Shown: positions 16,901 to 25,604, numbered from the stretch's first letter. The stretch: 37,405 nt of DNA from Bacteroidaceae bacterium (GCA_017469685.1 JAFUFW010000080.1:1-37405), one strand, 5' to 3'. Notes: generated from the sequence alone by a model not told the origin. Program-made: numbers and translations.

Positions 16901-17190
16901 TCCTGCGTGTCGTAGCCCATGTAAGAGACTATGAGCACAGGGTTAGCCACAGACGTTGTGATGTTGAAGCGGCCATCCATGTCTGTCAGCATACCCTCGG
17001 TGGTGCCCTTCACCTTCACGGTGGCACCGATGAGGGGCTCGTTGAACTCGTCGAGCACCACGCCTGCCACGCTGTGTCGCTCGTCGGCCTGCTGGGTGAA
17101 GCCTGAGGGCTCATTCGGGGCCGCTTGAGCGTAAGGTGCAAAGGCGAGTGCTGCACAAAGTAATACGGTTGTTCTGAGGTAGGTTTTCAT
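13915..17190 (-). CDS. SusC/RagA-like TonB-dependent outer-membrane transporter
   Basis: A 1091-residue SusC-family transporter that imports oligosaccharides through the outer membrane with energy from TonB. Signal peptide 1-23, then a carboxypeptidase-like regulatory domain (about 37-115: VAGVVLDEFNEPLIGATVKV), a TonB-box-like DIQEVVVTA, the plug domain (about 115-240 with SIIGDSSPLIVIDGIPM), and a 22-strand barrel ending in aromatic F (FGFNVKLTF). I use the ATG giving MKTYLRTT because it starts a normal signal peptide; an in-frame ATG five codons earlier is possible. First gene of the SusC-SusD-GH85 unit. No sensor, sigma or anti-sigma gene lies next to it, and there is no extra N-terminal STN domain, so its regulator is elsewhere. 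Confidence 0.96.
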   Translation of the reverse strand: MKTYLRTTVLLCAALAFAPYAQAAPNEPSGFTQQADERHSVAGVVLDEFNEPLIGATVKVKGTTEGMLTDMDGRFNITTSVANPVLIVSYMGYDTQEIATAGRSSIRVKMVPAAAHDIQEVVVTAMGILRKEKSLTYATQQIKADEFMRVQESNIANSLEGKVAGVTVTPSAGGAGGASKIVLRGAKSIIGDSSPLIVIDGIPMTNDIRNQTNDSQNLTEYISTEGGDALSMINPDDIESINVLKGANAAALYGSRAANGVLMITTKKGRSGKLDVTYTGNVTFDVPLTTPKIQSRYGAAVDAQGYLGEANGWGGLISNSPTSAMARQTEKMPYEREIHLRNKGVDDVADFYRTGVTTNNSVAVSGGTEKVQSYVSVANTHALGLIETNNYNRNTIALRQTYKLWERLTLNASLNYAQTRTRNRIGGGTAGNPIYHLYTAPRNIDMAYYRDNYVTPDAHWLSEEQGHYVQTDNGYIRQNDRADLTGPMMNYAYMDARQNNPYWLLHQNRGTNKEDRVYGSFQGNLQIVDGLTAQARFNFDYDKYQEQGVRYATTFSTESMYDFGTYNKRRDSKTELYVDYMLNYDKTFADTWSLSANVGWTGHTIHNDYYGTYIGNATYVDPLNQQLNTAVNRFDTTSGSSGVTSESRSNNWDRAWLATAQVGWRERIYVDASWRRDEYRVFRQFPGKPQAYNYFGAGANALLSDIIKLPEWWTYAKYRISYSQVGNSVPSRLYYAVGGNNRTGALGASSTLLRDVKPEETHSFETGLELLFLDNRLSFDVTYYNSTIKDLYMGIGNTAGIVVWDNVASLRNQGVEATLGYNFRFGPNVRWRTAVNFSYNKNKILSVGTDDLGRKNRVYTDVAGVRVRYTEGDSFGDMYVRDIRHNDDGTIFLSSTGNILKQGLYTKYIGNMNSPYQLGWSNTINWKNLQLSFLINGRIGGKVISLTEAFLDQMGLSERTADARDYAVSHDLYTADGQPAMYLPDGSGNTIGVKNYYQVMGARGSQYSPLYVYDATNFRLRELSLAYTFKDVFGENKDIALSFIARNLFFIYKDAPVDPDVSLSTGNGLGGFELFNTPSTRSFGFNVKLTF

Positions 17191-17220
17191 ATTTGCAGGT
17201 CTCAAAATAAAGAATTAAAT

Positions 17221-17371
17221 GGTGGAAAGTGAAAAGTGGAAGAGTGATGAATCGGGGGTGAATAGCGAAAGGATTAGAAATGTAAGAGTGAAAAGCGGAA
17301 AATGGGATTTAGTATTGAAGGCTGATTTAAAGGTAATCTTTATTTTTCACTTTTCACTCTTTCACTTTTCA
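17221..17371. repeat. Degenerate heptamer tracts in inverted orientation
   Basis: Between the susC start and the tdh stop. The left tract (17221-17250) consists of AGTGAAA-like units; the right tract (17345-17371) is the same on the other strand. An 18-base segment at 17230-17247 matches the reverse complement of 17354-17371 at 17 of 18 positions, with about 106 bases between. A weaker copy (AAGAGTGAAAAGCGGAAAA) starts at 17284. The right arm ends three bases before the tdh stop codon. The promoter of susC must lie in or next to this region, but I found no clean -7 box. Confidence 0.7.
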
Positions 17372-17373
17372 TT

Positions 17374-18333
17374 CTATTTGTCTATGAGCTTGGCGCTGAG
17401 CTTCTCGAGCATGTCGCGCGTCATGGCTGCTATGCCGAAGTTGGGTCGCCAGCCCCATTCCTCGCGTGCGGCAGTGTCGTCGAGGCTGTCGGGCCAGCTC
17501 TCTGCTATGGCTTGCTTGAGCGGGTCCACCTGATATTCCATCTCGAAGTCGGGGCAGCGCTTCTTGATCTCGGCGAAGATTTTCTCGGGTGGAAAGCTCA
17601 TTGCCGTGACGTTGAATCCATTGCGGTGTATGAGCTTGTCGGGGTTGGCTTCCATGAGCTCGATGGCAGTGCGCAGGGCGTCGGGAATGTACATCATGTC
17701 CATGCGTGTGCCTTCAGCAATGGGGCAGATGAATTTCTCTTCGCGTACGGCGGCGTAGAAGATGTCGACGGCGTAGTCGGTGGTGCCGCCTCCGGGAGGT
17801 GTCACGTAGCTGATGAGGCCCGGGAAGCGCACCGAGCGGGTGTCGACGCCATACTTCGTGTGGTAGTAGTCAGAGAGGAGCTCTGTTGTGACCTTTGACA
17901 CGCCATAGATAGTGCGCGGGCGCTGAATGGTGTCCTGCGGGGTGAGCTCGTGCGGAGTGTTGGGCCCGAAGGAACCGATGCTTGAGGGGGTGAACACGGC
18001 ACACTGGTTCTCGCGTGCCACCTCGAGGACGTTCCACAGCCCGTCGATACCTATCTTCCACGCCAAGCGCGGTTTCTGCTCGGCCACGACGCTGAGCAGT
18101 GCGGCCAGGTTGTAGATGGTGTCGATCTTGTGCTCTCGCACGATGGCCGCCAGTTGCTCGCCGTTAGTGACGTCGGCAATTGCTGAAGGGCCGCTTTCGG
18201 CCAGCTCGCCTTTAGGTTCTGCGCCGGGGATGTAGCCCGCTACGACGTTAGCGCCGCCGTAGCGGGCACGGAGTTCTTCTGTAAGTTCAGAGCCAATCTG
18301 CCCTGTGGAACCAATAACAAGGATGTTTTTCAT
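17374..18333 (-). CDS. tdh: L-threonine 3-dehydrogenase, short-chain dehydrogenase type
   Basis: A 319-residue NAD-dependent enzyme of the extended SDR (epimerase-like) class that oxidises L-threonine to 2-amino-3-ketobutyrate. The Rossmann glycine motif is GSTGQIG at residues 8-14; the catalytic Tyr-x-x-x-Lys is YGVSK near residue 143; the Ser is in TPSSIGSFG. The segment FPGLISYVTPPGGGTTDYAV is typical of this threonine dehydrogenase subgroup. It is not the zinc-dependent Tdh type. It diverges from kbl, whose product uses its unstable product, so the pair forms a threonine-to-glycine route. A TAGCTTTG box lies upstream. The stop is directly followed by the heptamer tract. Confidence 0.93.
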   Translation of the reverse strand: MKNILVIGSTGQIGSELTEELRARYGGANVVAGYIPGAEPKGELAESGPSAIADVTNGEQLAAIVREHKIDTIYNLAALLSVVAEQKPRLAWKIGIDGLWNVLEVARENQCAVFTPSSIGSFGPNTPHELTPQDTIQRPRTIYGVSKVTTELLSDYYHTKYGVDTRSVRFPGLISYVTPPGGGTTDYAVDIFYAAVREEKFICPIAEGTRMDMMYIPDALRTAIELMEANPDKLIHRNGFNVTAMSFPPEKIFAEIKKRCPDFEMEYQVDPLKQAIAESWPDSLDDTAAREEWGWRPNFGIAAMTRDMLEKLSAKLIDK

Positions 18334-18381
18334 TTCTGATGATTTGAATTGTTTTAGTTTCTTAAAGTTAGCTTACGGGCA

Positions 18382-18389
18382 CAAAGCTA
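18382..18389 (-). promoter_or_regulatory. -7 box of tdh
   Basis: TAGCTTTG on the minus strand, exact to TAnnTTTG, about 48 bases before the tdh start. The -33 box is weak (GTTG at 22 bases). Confidence 0.6.
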
Positions 18390-18496
18390 ATGAAAAGTTT
18401 TGGGTCGCTTCCAACAAAATTCCACTTTTTTTGCTTTTTCTTACTAATTATCCCAAAATAATGTGCTCTTTTATATGTGTACTTAGCAAAATAGAT

Positions 18497-18504
18497 TAAT
18501 TTTG
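18497..18504 (+). promoter_or_regulatory. -7 box of kbl
   Basis: TAATTTTG on the plus strand, exact to TAnnTTTG, giving a leader of about 60 bases before kbl. No good TTTG at -33; the region holds CTTTTAT instead. It lies about 107 bases from the opposing tdh box, leaving room for shared control. Confidence 0.55.
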
Positions 18505-18569
18505 CAACGCAATTTAGGTTTACTATATACTGTGTACCATAATTCCAAAACGTAAAACCAATAAGAACC

Positions 18570-19757
<1,188 letters not shown>

Positions 19758-19777
19758 GCATTCTTGAGTGTATCGAA

Positions 19778-19865
19778 AAAAAGGCTTAAGGGTTTCCGCC
19801 AAAACCCTTAAGCCTTTTTGCAAAAACCCTTAAGGGTTTCGACCAAAACCCTTGGCCCTTTTTTT
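19778..19865. terminator. Repeat-built bidirectional terminator between kbl and murF-alr
   Basis: A perfect 18-bp stem (19778-19795 with 19802-19819, loop CCGCCA) flanked by A and T runs ends both kbl and, read from the other side, the murF-alr transcript. It is followed by a 16-bp palindrome AAACCCTTAAGGGTTT (19824-19839) and a further AAACCC arm (19846-19851), then GGCCC and T7. A 25-base unit recurs at 19785-19809 and 19829-19853 (period 44, two differences), so alternative pairings are possible. Confidence 0.85.
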
Positions 19866-19881
19866 AACACTTTGGAACGCC

Positions 19882-22356
19882 TCAGTCGACGTAGTACACT
19901 CGTTTCACCCTTGGCGACACGCCGGTGAGGATTTCGTAGGGTATCGTGTCGATGGCATCGGCCAGCACCGTGGGTGGCAGCTCGGGGCCGAAGATGATGG
20001 CCTGGTCGCCTTCGCGGCACTCGATGTCGGTGACGTCGATCATGCACACGTCCATGCAGATGTTGCCCACGTAGGGAGCCCGCTGCCCGTTGACGAGGCA
20101 GAAGCCGCGGCCACAGCCGAGGTGGCGGTTCAGACCGTCGGCATAGCCTATGGGCAGGGCTGCAATGCGGCTGTCGCGTGTGAGGTGACCTCTGCGCGAG
20201 TAGCCTACAGTGTCCTCTTTAGGCACTTCATGGATCTGCAGGATAGTAGTCTTGAGCGTTGAGATTGGGGTGAGTATTCCACCTCCGGTGCCGGCCGATG
20301 GAGCAGGGAAGTCGCCAGGGTAAATGCCGTAGAGACCTATGCCGAGGCGCACCATGTCCAGGTGGCGCTCAGGGAAGTGCACTATGCCGGCAGAGTTGCA
20401 GATATGGCGCAGGATGGGGTAGGGGAAGGCCTGCTGCAGGCGCCCCGTGGCTGTGCAGAAAAGTTCCCACTGGCGGGTGGAGAAAGCGTCGAAGTCTTCG
20501 CTGTCGGACCCCACGAAATGGCTGAAGACGGAGCGGGGCACGAGGGCTTTCTGGCCGTGCAGACGATCGATGAGCGCCGGCAGATCACGCACGGGGTCGA
20601 AGCCTAAGCGGTGCATACCGGTGTCGAGCTTCAGATGAATGGGGAAGCCCGTGATGCCCTCGCGCTCGGCGGCGTGGATGAGGGCGTCGAGGAGACGGAA
20701 ACTGTAGACCTCAGGCTCCAACTGATGTTCGAAGAGCGTGCGGAACGACGACATCTCAGGGTTCATAATCATCACGTTGCCCGTGATGCCGGCGCGGCGC
20801 AGCTCCACGCCCTCGTCGGCTACGGCGACAGCGAGATAGTCCACGCCCTGATCCTGAAGCGTCTTGGCAACTTCTACGGCTCCGGCGCCATATGCTGAGG
20901 CTTTCACCATGCACACCATCTTCGTCTCAGGCCGCATATATGAGCGGAAGTAGTTGAGGTTCTGGACGACGGCAGAGAGATTAACCTCGAGGATGGTCTC
21001 GTGAACCTTCTGCGTCAGTGCGTCGGCAAGGCGGTCAAAGCGTGCCTGGCGCGAACCTTTGATTAGGATGACGCGGTCCGTAAGTTCCTGTACTAAAGGG
21101 CTGCCAAGCAGTTGCTGCGTGTCGTCGAAGAGGCGCATGTGGGCTGGCTGAAGGGCCTCGCCGAGGCACATCATACCCGACGTCACCTCGCGGCCTACGC
21201 CGATGAGCTCACTGACCTCGTATTGTTTCATCAGCTCGGCCACGCGGCTATAGAGATCTGTCACGCTGAGGCCTGTCTGCTTGATGTCGGAGAGGATGAG
21301 CGTGCGGCGGCGATGGCTGCTCTCAGGGCGGCGGCGCATGAAGTCGAGAGCTATCTCGAGCGAGCCGAGGTCGCTGTTGCAGGTGTCGGTGATTAGTGTG
21401 CTGCCGCCGCGACCCTCTTTCACTTCGAGGCGCATGGCCACAGGCTCCAGATGAGTGATGCGTTCGCTGATGACAGCGTCGCTCAGGCCCATATAGCGGC
21501 ACAGGCAGATGCAGTGGCACACATTCTCGAGGCTGGCAGCGTCGGTGGAGGGGAGACCGGACAGGTCGAAACCTTCACTTGGCTGTTCGTGGCCATCGCC
21601 AGAACCCACTTTGAGCTTGCCGCCCTCGATTTGCCAGCCTATAAGCTCGCCCTTGAAGCCGCTCGCTGCAATGCACTCAGCTACCATCTCGTCTGTAGTA
21701 TTATATATAAGTACGCGCGCGTGAAGGAACAGGCGCAGCTTCTCAATGCACTTCTCGCGGCGGTCGGCAAAGTTCTCGTCGTGGGCAGAGCCCAGATGTG
21801 TCAGTATGCCAATAGTGGGCTGGATGATACTCTCCAGGGCTGCCATCTCGCCCGGCTCGCTGATGCCGGCCTCGAAGATGCCGAGCTCTGTCAGTTCGGT
21901 AAGGCGCCATACCGACAGGGGCACGCCTATCTGCGAGTTCCACGAGCGAGGTGAGCGCGTGATGTTGAAATCGGGAGAGAGTAACTGGTAGAGCCACTCT
22001 TTGACTATCGTCTTACCGTTGGACCCCGTGATGCCTACCACGGGGATGTTGAAAGCCTCGCGATGGCGCTCAGCAAGGCGTTGCAAGGCCTTCAGAGGCG
22101 ACGGCACAATGAGGTAGTTGGCGTCGGCTTCGGGCGATTCGGGCATTTGGCCCACTACGAAGGCGCGTACTCCCCGGCGGTAGAGCTCAGGGATGTAGCG
22201 GTGGCCGTCGTTCTTCTGTGTGCGGATAGCAAAGAACAAGGTCTGCTCGGGGAATACCAGGGAGCGGCTGTCGGTCAGCAGCCAGTCTATCTGGGTATCG
22301 ATAGTGCCCACACGATGGGCACCGATGAGTGTGCTGATAAGGGATATGCTATTCAT
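19882..22356 (-). CDS. Bifunctional MurF / alanine racemase
   Basis: An 824-residue fusion of two peptidoglycan precursor enzymes. Residues 1-450 are MurF, which joins D-Ala-D-Ala to UDP-MurNAc-tripeptide using ATP; the P-loop is GITGSNGKT (108-116), followed by NSQIGVPLSV and a C-terminal Mur ligase domain (RTLILSDIKQTG). Residues of about 453-824 are a fold-III PLP alanine racemase, with the PLP lysine at Lys485 (MVKASAYGAG) and the catalytic tyrosine in DTVGYSRRG; the C-terminal barrel carries YVGNICMD. The fusion places D-Ala production and D-Ala-D-Ala attachment in one protein and is a known arrangement in Bacteroidetes. It starts 22 bases after folB and shares the direction of nrdJ and folB. 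Confidence 0.95.
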   Translation of the reverse strand: MNSISLISTLIGAHRVGTIDTQIDWLLTDSRSLVFPEQTLFFAIRTQKNDGHRYIPELYRRGVRAFVVGQMPESPEADANYLIVPSPLKALQRLAERHREAFNIPVVGITGSNGKTIVKEWLYQLLSPDFNITRSPRSWNSQIGVPLSVWRLTELTELGIFEAGISEPGEMAALESIIQPTIGILTHLGSAHDENFADRREKCIEKLRLFLHARVLIYNTTDEMVAECIAASGFKGELIGWQIEGGKLKVGSGDGHEQPSEGFDLSGLPSTDAASLENVCHCICLCRYMGLSDAVISERITHLEPVAMRLEVKEGRGGSTLITDTCNSDLGSLEIALDFMRRRPESSHRRRTLILSDIKQTGLSVTDLYSRVAELMKQYEVSELIGVGREVTSGMMCLGEALQPAHMRLFDDTQQLLGSPLVQELTDRVILIKGSRQARFDRLADALTQKVHETILEVNLSAVVQNLNYFRSYMRPETKMVCMVKASAYGAGAVEVAKTLQDQGVDYLAVAVADEGVELRRAGITGNVMIMNPEMSSFRTLFEHQLEPEVYSFRLLDALIHAAEREGITGFPIHLKLDTGMHRLGFDPVRDLPALIDRLHGQKALVPRSVFSHFVGSDSEDFDAFSTRQWELFCTATGRLQQAFPYPILRHICNSAGIVHFPERHLDMVRLGIGLYGIYPGDFPAPSAGTGGGILTPISTLKTTILQIHEVPKEDTVGYSRRGHLTRDSRIAALPIGYADGLNRHLGCGRGFCLVNGQRAPYVGNICMDVCMIDVTDIECREGDQAIIFGPELPPTVLADAIDTIPYEILTGVSPRVKRVYYVD

Positions 22357-22378
22357 GTTATTCTATTCATGCCGATGC

Positions 22379-22747
22379 TTAGCGGCTGACGTCGAGCGCA
22401 ATGCCTGCGCCCCGGCTGTCGGCGCCCATCGGGGGATTTTCCTTTATAATCTCGAGGTGAATGGCCGTGGCCGTGCGAAAATGCGAGAAGAGAGACGAAC
22501 AGATGCGCCCCCCTACGTGCTCCAGCAACTGTGAGGGCACGGCCATTTCTGCTTTTACTACTTCGTAAACATCAGCGTATGAGATGGTTCCTTCGAGCTC
22601 ATCAGTAGCAATGGCTCGGGAAAAGTCGGTCGTGATGCTCAAGTTGACAATAAAAAAGCCCCCCACGACGCGCTCCTGTGGGAGCACGCCATGGCGGGCA
22701 AATATTCTCACGTCCTTCAAAAGGACTTTACTTTCTTGAACTTTCAA
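22379..22747 (-). CDS. folB: Dihydroneopterin aldolase, TTG start
   Basis: A 122-residue FolB, which converts 7,8-dihydroneopterin to 6-hydroxymethyl-dihydropterin and glycolaldehyde in folate synthesis. LLKDVRIFARHGVLPQER is the classic N-terminal family signature; the conserved C-terminal lysine is in IIKENPP. There is no ATG in frame before the signature. The start given is the TTG at 22745-22747, which gives the usual length; a later TTG or GTG would cut into the first strand. The TTG lies in the first unit of a 7-base repeat tract, so the 5' end may have been remodelled by it. Twenty-two bases upstream of murF-alr. Confidence 0.88.
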   Translation of the reverse strand: MKVQESKVLLKDVRIFARHGVLPQERVVGGFFIVNLSITTDFSRAIATDELEGTISYADVYEVVKAEMAVPSQLLEHVGGRICSSLFSHFRTATAIHLEIIKENPPMGADSRGAGIALDVSR

Positions 22748-22803
22748 TTCTCAATCTACAATCTTCAATCTTCAATGTTCAATTTACAATCCTCAATCTT
22801 CAC
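22741..22803. repeat. Nine tandem degenerate heptamers, consensus TCTTCAA
   Basis: Exactly nine 7-base units in register: CTTTCAA, TTCTCAA, TCTACAA, TCTTCAA, TCTTCAA, TGTTCAA, TTTACAA, TCCTCAA, TCTTCAC. CAA (or CAC in the last) is fixed at the end of each unit. The tract fills the whole space between the nrdJ stop and the folB start, overlapping the first base of the stop codon and the whole TTG start codon. Confidence 0.85.
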
Positions 22804-25394
22804 TATCCGCATCTGCTGGCACCGCAGTTGGTGCAGATGAGGCAGCCCTCTTGATAGACTAATGTCTCCTGGCCGCAGTTGGGGCATACCTGACCCTTGG
22901 CGGCTGTGCCGTCCTGGATGTATTTCTTCAGGGCGCGTTCAACGCCGTTCTTCCACGTGTTGATGGTCTCGTCGTTGAGCGAGAGCTGGCCTACGAGGCG
23001 GATAACGTGGTCGAGAGGCATCCGGTAGCGAAGCACGCCAGAGAGCAGCTTGGCATAGTTCCAGTATTCGGGGTTGAACTTCTCAGAGAGGCCCTCGACG
23101 GTGGTCTTGTAGCCGCGCTTGTTCTCGAACTGGAAGTCGTAGCGCTTTGTGCCGTCGGGGTTAAGCTGCTTGATGATGCGGCCCTTCGTGACGCTCTTAG
23201 GAAGCATGATGCCCTCCTCGTCGTCCTGCAGACCCGTGAAGATCTCGTAGGGATAACCGTTCAAAAGACCTACGAAAGCCACCCACTTCTCTTTGTTGTT
23301 CTGGAAACGGACGACGTCGCAGTCGAGAACGTCGGGGCGTTTCTCCACCACTTCGGGCGGACGGCATTCCTGAATGGGCTTCTCGCTGCCGGTCTCCAGC
23401 GAGGGAGTGTCCTGTTGCTCGCCTTCGGATTTCTTCTCACTCTTCTTCTTGCTCACGCTGATCATCACGCCGCTACGGGAACCGTCGCGATAGATGGTGC
23501 AGCCTTTGCAGCCGCTGCGCCAGGCTTCCATGTAGAGGTCGTTCACCAACTGCTCGTCGACGGAGTTGGGAAGGTTCACGGTGACGCTGATGCTGTGGTC
23601 CACCCATTTCTGGATGGCGCCCTGCATGCGTACCTTCATGAGCCAGTCGACATCGTTGGCTGTTGCTTTGTAGTAGGGCGACTGCTCCACGAGCTCGTCA
23701 ACCTCCTCCTGAGTGTAGCGTCGCTCGGTGTCGAGTCCGCAGACTTTCATCCAGGTCAGGAACTTATGATGGTAGACAATGTACTCCTCGAAAGCATCGC
23801 CCGTCTCGTCGACAAAGTCTACGTGAACCTCTGGGTCGTTGGGGTTGACTTTGCGGCGACGCTTATAGACGGGCATAAACACAGGCTCGATGCCGGACGT
23901 AGTCTGCGTCATGAGCGAGGTGGTGCCTGTCGGTGCAATGGTGAGGCAGGCTACGTTGCGGCGGCCGTACTTGACCATGTCGTCATATAGCTTGGGGTCG
24001 GCGGCTTTGATGCGCTGAATGAAGGGATTGTGCTCTTCGCGCTTGGCGTCAAACATCTCGAACGCTCCACGCTCGCGAGCCATCTCTACGCTGCTGGCAT
24101 AAGCGCTGAGGCACACGGTTTTCTGCACTTCGACAGCGAAATCAGTGGCCTCCTGCGTGCCGTAGCGCAGACCCAGGGCTGCCAGCATGTCGCCCTCGGC
24201 AGTGATGCCCACGCCCGTACGGCGGCCCATGCTGCTCTTGCGCTGAATCTTCTGCCAGAGCCTGCGTTCTGACGACTTCACCTCTTCGCTTTGCGGGTCA
24301 GACTCAATCTTGTTGAGAATAAGCTCTATCTTCTCAAGTTCGAGGTCGATGATGTCGTCCATAATGCGCTGGGCTTTGCGGACATGCTCGCGGAAGAGAT
24401 CGAAGTTGAACTTGGCATCGCGGGTGAAAGGATTATCAACATACTCGTAGAGGTTGACTGCCAGCAGGCGGCAGGAGTCGTAGGGGCAGAGAGGGATCTC
24501 GCCACAGGGGTTGGTGCTTACAGTGCGGAAACCGAGGTCGGCATAGCAGTCGGGCACGCTCTCCCGGAGGATAGTGTCCCAGAAAAGCACGCCGGGTTCG
24601 GCGCTCTGCCAAGCGTTGTGCACAATCTTCTTCCACAAAGCGCTGGCATCGATCTCTTTCTCCACCATGGGCTTTTCGCCTTCCACCGGGAACTGCTGCT
24701 TGTAGGGCTTGCCCTCTGCGGCTGCCTGCATGAAAGCGTCGTCGATCTTCACGCTGACATTGGCGCCAGTGACCTTGCCCTCGGTCATCTTAGCATCGAT
24801 GAAAGCCTCGGCGTCGGGGTGCTTGATGCTCACCGAGAGCATGAGAGCGCCGCGACGGCCGTCCTGAGCTACCTCGCGGGTGCTGTTGCTATAGCGCTCC
24901 ATGAAAGGGACGAGGCCGGTGCTGGTGAGGGCGGAATTCTTTACAGGGGAGCCTGCAGGGCGGAGATGAGAGAGGTCGTGGCCTACGCCGCCGCGGCGCT
25001 TCATCAGCTGCACCTGCTCCTCATCGATGCGGATGATGGCACCATACGAGTCGGCATTGCCTTCGAGGCCCACCACGAAGCAGTTTGATAGCGAAGCCAC
25101 CTGGAAGTGGTTGCCAATGCCAGTCATGGGCGAGCCGGCGGGGATGATGTAGCGGAAATGGTCGAGAAGGTCGAATATCTCCTGCGCCGACATCGGGTTC
25201 TTGTACTTCTTTTCGATGCGGGCCACTTCGTTGGCGATGCGCCAGTGCATGTCGGCCGGACTCTTCTCATAGATGTTCCCGAAAGAGTCCTTCATCGCAT
25301 ACTTGTTGACCCACACGCGGGCGGCGAGTTCATCGCCCGCAAAATAGTCTAATGAAGCCGCGAAAGCTTCGTCGTAGGTATAAGTCTGTTCCAC
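22803..25394 (-). CDS. nrdJ: Adenosylcobalamin-dependent ribonucleotide reductase (class II)
   Basis: An 863-residue class II reductase that makes deoxyribonucleotides using a cobalamin-derived radical, without oxygen need. Cys104 in SLSNCFVV is the likely N-terminal redox cysteine; STNPCGEIPL gives the Asn295-Cys297-Glu299 catalytic set; IAPTGTTSLM is the phosphate-binding stretch in the second half. After the barrel, a lysine/serine-rich linker (about 650-690) leads to a TSCPD-like domain and a terminal Cys cluster (CPNCG...CTNCGASRCG) that probably binds zinc and carries the reducing cysteines. I see no cobalamin riboswitch upstream. A complete promoter lies at 25453-25483. First gene of the nrdJ-folB-murF-alr run. 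Confidence 0.95.
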   Translation of the reverse strand: MEQTYTYDEAFAASLDYFAGDELAARVWVNKYAMKDSFGNIYEKSPADMHWRIANEVARIEKKYKNPMSAQEIFDLLDHFRYIIPAGSPMTGIGNHFQVASLSNCFVVGLEGNADSYGAIIRIDEEQVQLMKRRGGVGHDLSHLRPAGSPVKNSALTSTGLVPFMERYSNSTREVAQDGRRGALMLSVSIKHPDAEAFIDAKMTEGKVTGANVSVKIDDAFMQAAAEGKPYKQQFPVEGEKPMVEKEIDASALWKKIVHNAWQSAEPGVLFWDTILRESVPDCYADLGFRTVSTNPCGEIPLCPYDSCRLLAVNLYEYVDNPFTRDAKFNFDLFREHVRKAQRIMDDIIDLELEKIELILNKIESDPQSEEVKSSERRLWQKIQRKSSMGRRTGVGITAEGDMLAALGLRYGTQEATDFAVEVQKTVCLSAYASSVEMARERGAFEMFDAKREEHNPFIQRIKAADPKLYDDMVKYGRRNVACLTIAPTGTTSLMTQTTSGIEPVFMPVYKRRRKVNPNDPEVHVDFVDETGDAFEEYIVYHHKFLTWMKVCGLDTERRYTQEEVDELVEQSPYYKATANDVDWLMKVRMQGAIQKWVDHSISVTVNLPNSVDEQLVNDLYMEAWRSGCKGCTIYRDGSRSGVMISVSKKKSEKKSEGEQQDTPSLETGSEKPIQECRPPEVVEKRPDVLDCDVVRFQNNKEKWVAFVGLLNGYPYEIFTGLQDDEEGIMLPKSVTKGRIIKQLNPDGTKRYDFQFENKRGYKTTVEGLSEKFNPEYWNYAKLLSGVLRYRMPLDHVIRLVGQLSLNDETINTWKNGVERALKKYIQDGTAAKGQVCPNCGQETLVYQEGCLICTNCGASRCG

Positions 25395-25452
25395 AATAAT
25401 ATAGGGTAAAATGATTTGTAAGTAGTTCGTCGTGTAAAACCATACGGCGGTG

Positions 25453-25483
25453 CAAAGCTACAAAACTTTTCACTTTCGGCAAA
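25453..25483 (-). promoter_or_regulatory. Promoter of nrdJ
   Basis: Minus strand: TTTG (25480-25483), a 19-base spacer, TAGCTTTG (25453-25460). Exact to the Bacteroidetes consensus with ideal spacing. The leader would be about 50 bases. Confidence 0.8.
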
Positions 25484-25492
25484 CTTCTAAAG

Positions 25493-25512
25493 AAATTATT
25501 TTAAAATAATTT
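25493..25512. promoter_or_regulatory. 20-bp AT-only palindrome upstream of the nrdJ promoter
   Basis: Perfect palindrome AAATTATTTTAAAATAATTT, ending ten bases upstream of the -33 box of nrdJ. It may be a regulator site or an UP-like element. It is unlike the tandem NrdR box I know. Confidence 0.4.
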
Positions 25513-25561
25513 TCCTTTTTGTGATACTTGAACGCCAGTGCTTGCGTGAGGGTACAAAAAA

Positions 25562-25581
25562 AGGCTCGCGAAGGCGAGCCT
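25562..25581 (-). terminator. Terminator after the small secreted protein gene
   Basis: Stem AGGCTCGC/GCGAGCCT with a four-base loop, followed on the minus strand by T7. It lies 24 bases after the stop at 25605. Confidence 0.85.
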
Positions 25582-25604
25582 GAAATGGCAAGAAAATCAA
25601 AGGG

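Noticed and set aside
22741-22803. Heptamer tract as CRISPR or satellite of a mobile element
   Set aside because: Units of seven bases with no spacers and no flanking transposase; better described as a simple repeat.
25395-25604. Cobalamin riboswitch before nrdJ
   Set aside because: No B12-box-like conserved segment or long structured leader; the promoter leaves only about 50 bases of leader.
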